A DNA stretch of 64,000 nucleotides, taken from positions 5,277,402 through 5,341,401 of the forward strand of contig OU744447.1 in NCBI GenBank assembly GCA_916610825.1, read 5' to 3'. The DNA is from Haliclystus octoradiatus (Eukaryota > Cnidaria > Staurozoa > Stauromedusae > Haliclystidae). A program made the position numbers and the translations under genes. The first letter of the stretch is position 1, and every line of letters starts with the position of its first letter. This document shows positions 63,388-64,000 of the stretch, piece after piece. The notes beneath the pieces were generated by a model that made no database searches, was not told the DNA's origin, and worked only from the letters and a program-made list of their open reading frames with translations.

Positions 63388-63850
63388 GACCGATAGCCCA
63401 GTGGTAAAGTATCGCATTAAATGCGGGAGACAAGGATTCGATTCCTCGCTGGTATACAAAATGTATTTCTGTATGTTGAATTCGATTGTAAACATTGCCG
63501 TTTCTCCGGGTGGGGGATAACTTCAAATGATTAGTAAACGGGGACGTGCCAACTCTTGAGGGTACCTTTTCACGGTCTTCGAAAATTCTTGAGGTATCTA
63601 TTTCAGAAATATTTGAGGTATTGTTTTTCAATGAGCAAAAAATGTTGATGTAAACCCACGAAATTGTGATCAATTTTTAAATCTGCTTCGATAAAAATAT
63701 ATTTGGAGTATACATTTTGGCCTGAATAAAATAATCGAGGTATCAATTTTGGACAAAGTTCTTAATTCAAATTGGTACCCCCTGAAATTTCTTGAGTTAC
63801 CCCCCCCCCCTCTGGGCCGTTTCTACACATTCTGGGATGTGGGCCCTTGA
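63388..63850 (+). mobile_element. tRNA-like head joined to foldback repeat (copy 4)
   Basis: 63,388-63,455 is tRNA-like: ATAGCCCAGTGGTAAAG (box A) and AGGATTCGATTCCTCG (box B), with only partial acceptor pairing. It is followed by GGGGACGTGCCAACTC and repeated TTGAGGTAT words, ending at a poly-C run and GGGCCGTTTC near 63,820. The head-plus-body order is like that at 7,685-8,030, though the tRNA head is a different one. Confidence 0.5.
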
Positions 63851-64000
63851 AAAGGTCAGTCTGAACACAGGCTGCTCTGCCACTGAACTACAAGTACAGC
63901 ATATCGATGCTTGTCGATGCTGCATTTTATGGCGTCAATTTTGAGTATATATCCGATTAATAACAAAAATAATGTGAAGTCATTGTGAAATTTATTGATC

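Noticed and set aside
63388-63455. Functional tRNA gene
   Set aside because: Boxes A and B are present but acceptor and anticodon stems pair poorly, and repeat sequence follows directly.

Overview
The window is AT-rich animal nuclear DNA. It holds three intron-rich host genes whose exons can be chained by GT-AG sites and matching phases, buried in many small transposons. Gene content (a transmembrane prolyl 4-hydroxylase, a ciliary dynein intermediate chain, ALKBH7), tRNA-derived SINEs, L2/CR1-like LINEs and a compact Ty3/gypsy element suggest an invertebrate, perhaps a marine deuterostome such as an ascidian. That placement is inference; nothing here fixes the species.

Layout. 1-4.8 kb: no host gene seen; a worn Ty3/gypsy integrase fossil, a LINE remnant and a MITE. 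4,850-16,010 (+): P4HTM-like gene, 11 coding exons, 433 aa, N-terminal membrane anchor, two EF-hand loops, complete Fe(II)/2-oxoglutarate site and a C-terminal KDEL. Its introns carry a nearly perfect 284-bp-arm inverted repeat, a 41-bp tandem array with tRNA box B-like units, and MITEs. 16.0-20.1 kb: convergent intergenic space with an 0.8-kb TIR element. 20,105-56,009 (-): DNAI3/WDR63 (axonemal inner-arm dynein intermediate chain), 25 coding exons, 864 aa, about 36 kb. Its introns hold a Ty3/gypsy element with identical LTRs that lies inside a LINE, a TIR element carrying a RecQ-like helicase fragment, nested MITEs, two SINE families, a 1.7-kb TIR element with exon-like pieces, and about twenty copies or remnants of a self-complementary MITE built from the palindrome GTTCATGAAC. 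One of these has grown into an 80-bp x 16 tandem array. 56,523-61,222 (+): ALKBH7, 5 coding exons, 232 aa, with a mitochondrial-type leader. 61.2-64 kb: no gene seen; two repeat copies.

DNAI3 and ALKBH7 are head to head across 513 bp, which must contain both promoters. A near-consensus RFX X-box there fits ciliary control of DNAI3. P4HTM and DNAI3 converge. I see no sign that the three genes share a pathway, although P4HTM and ALKBH7 are both Fe(II)/2-oxoglutarate enzymes (ER lumen and mitochondrion respectively). The mobile DNA records a clear order of insertion: elements inside elements occur at about 27.4, 31.5-36.9, 40.3 and 54.6 kb.
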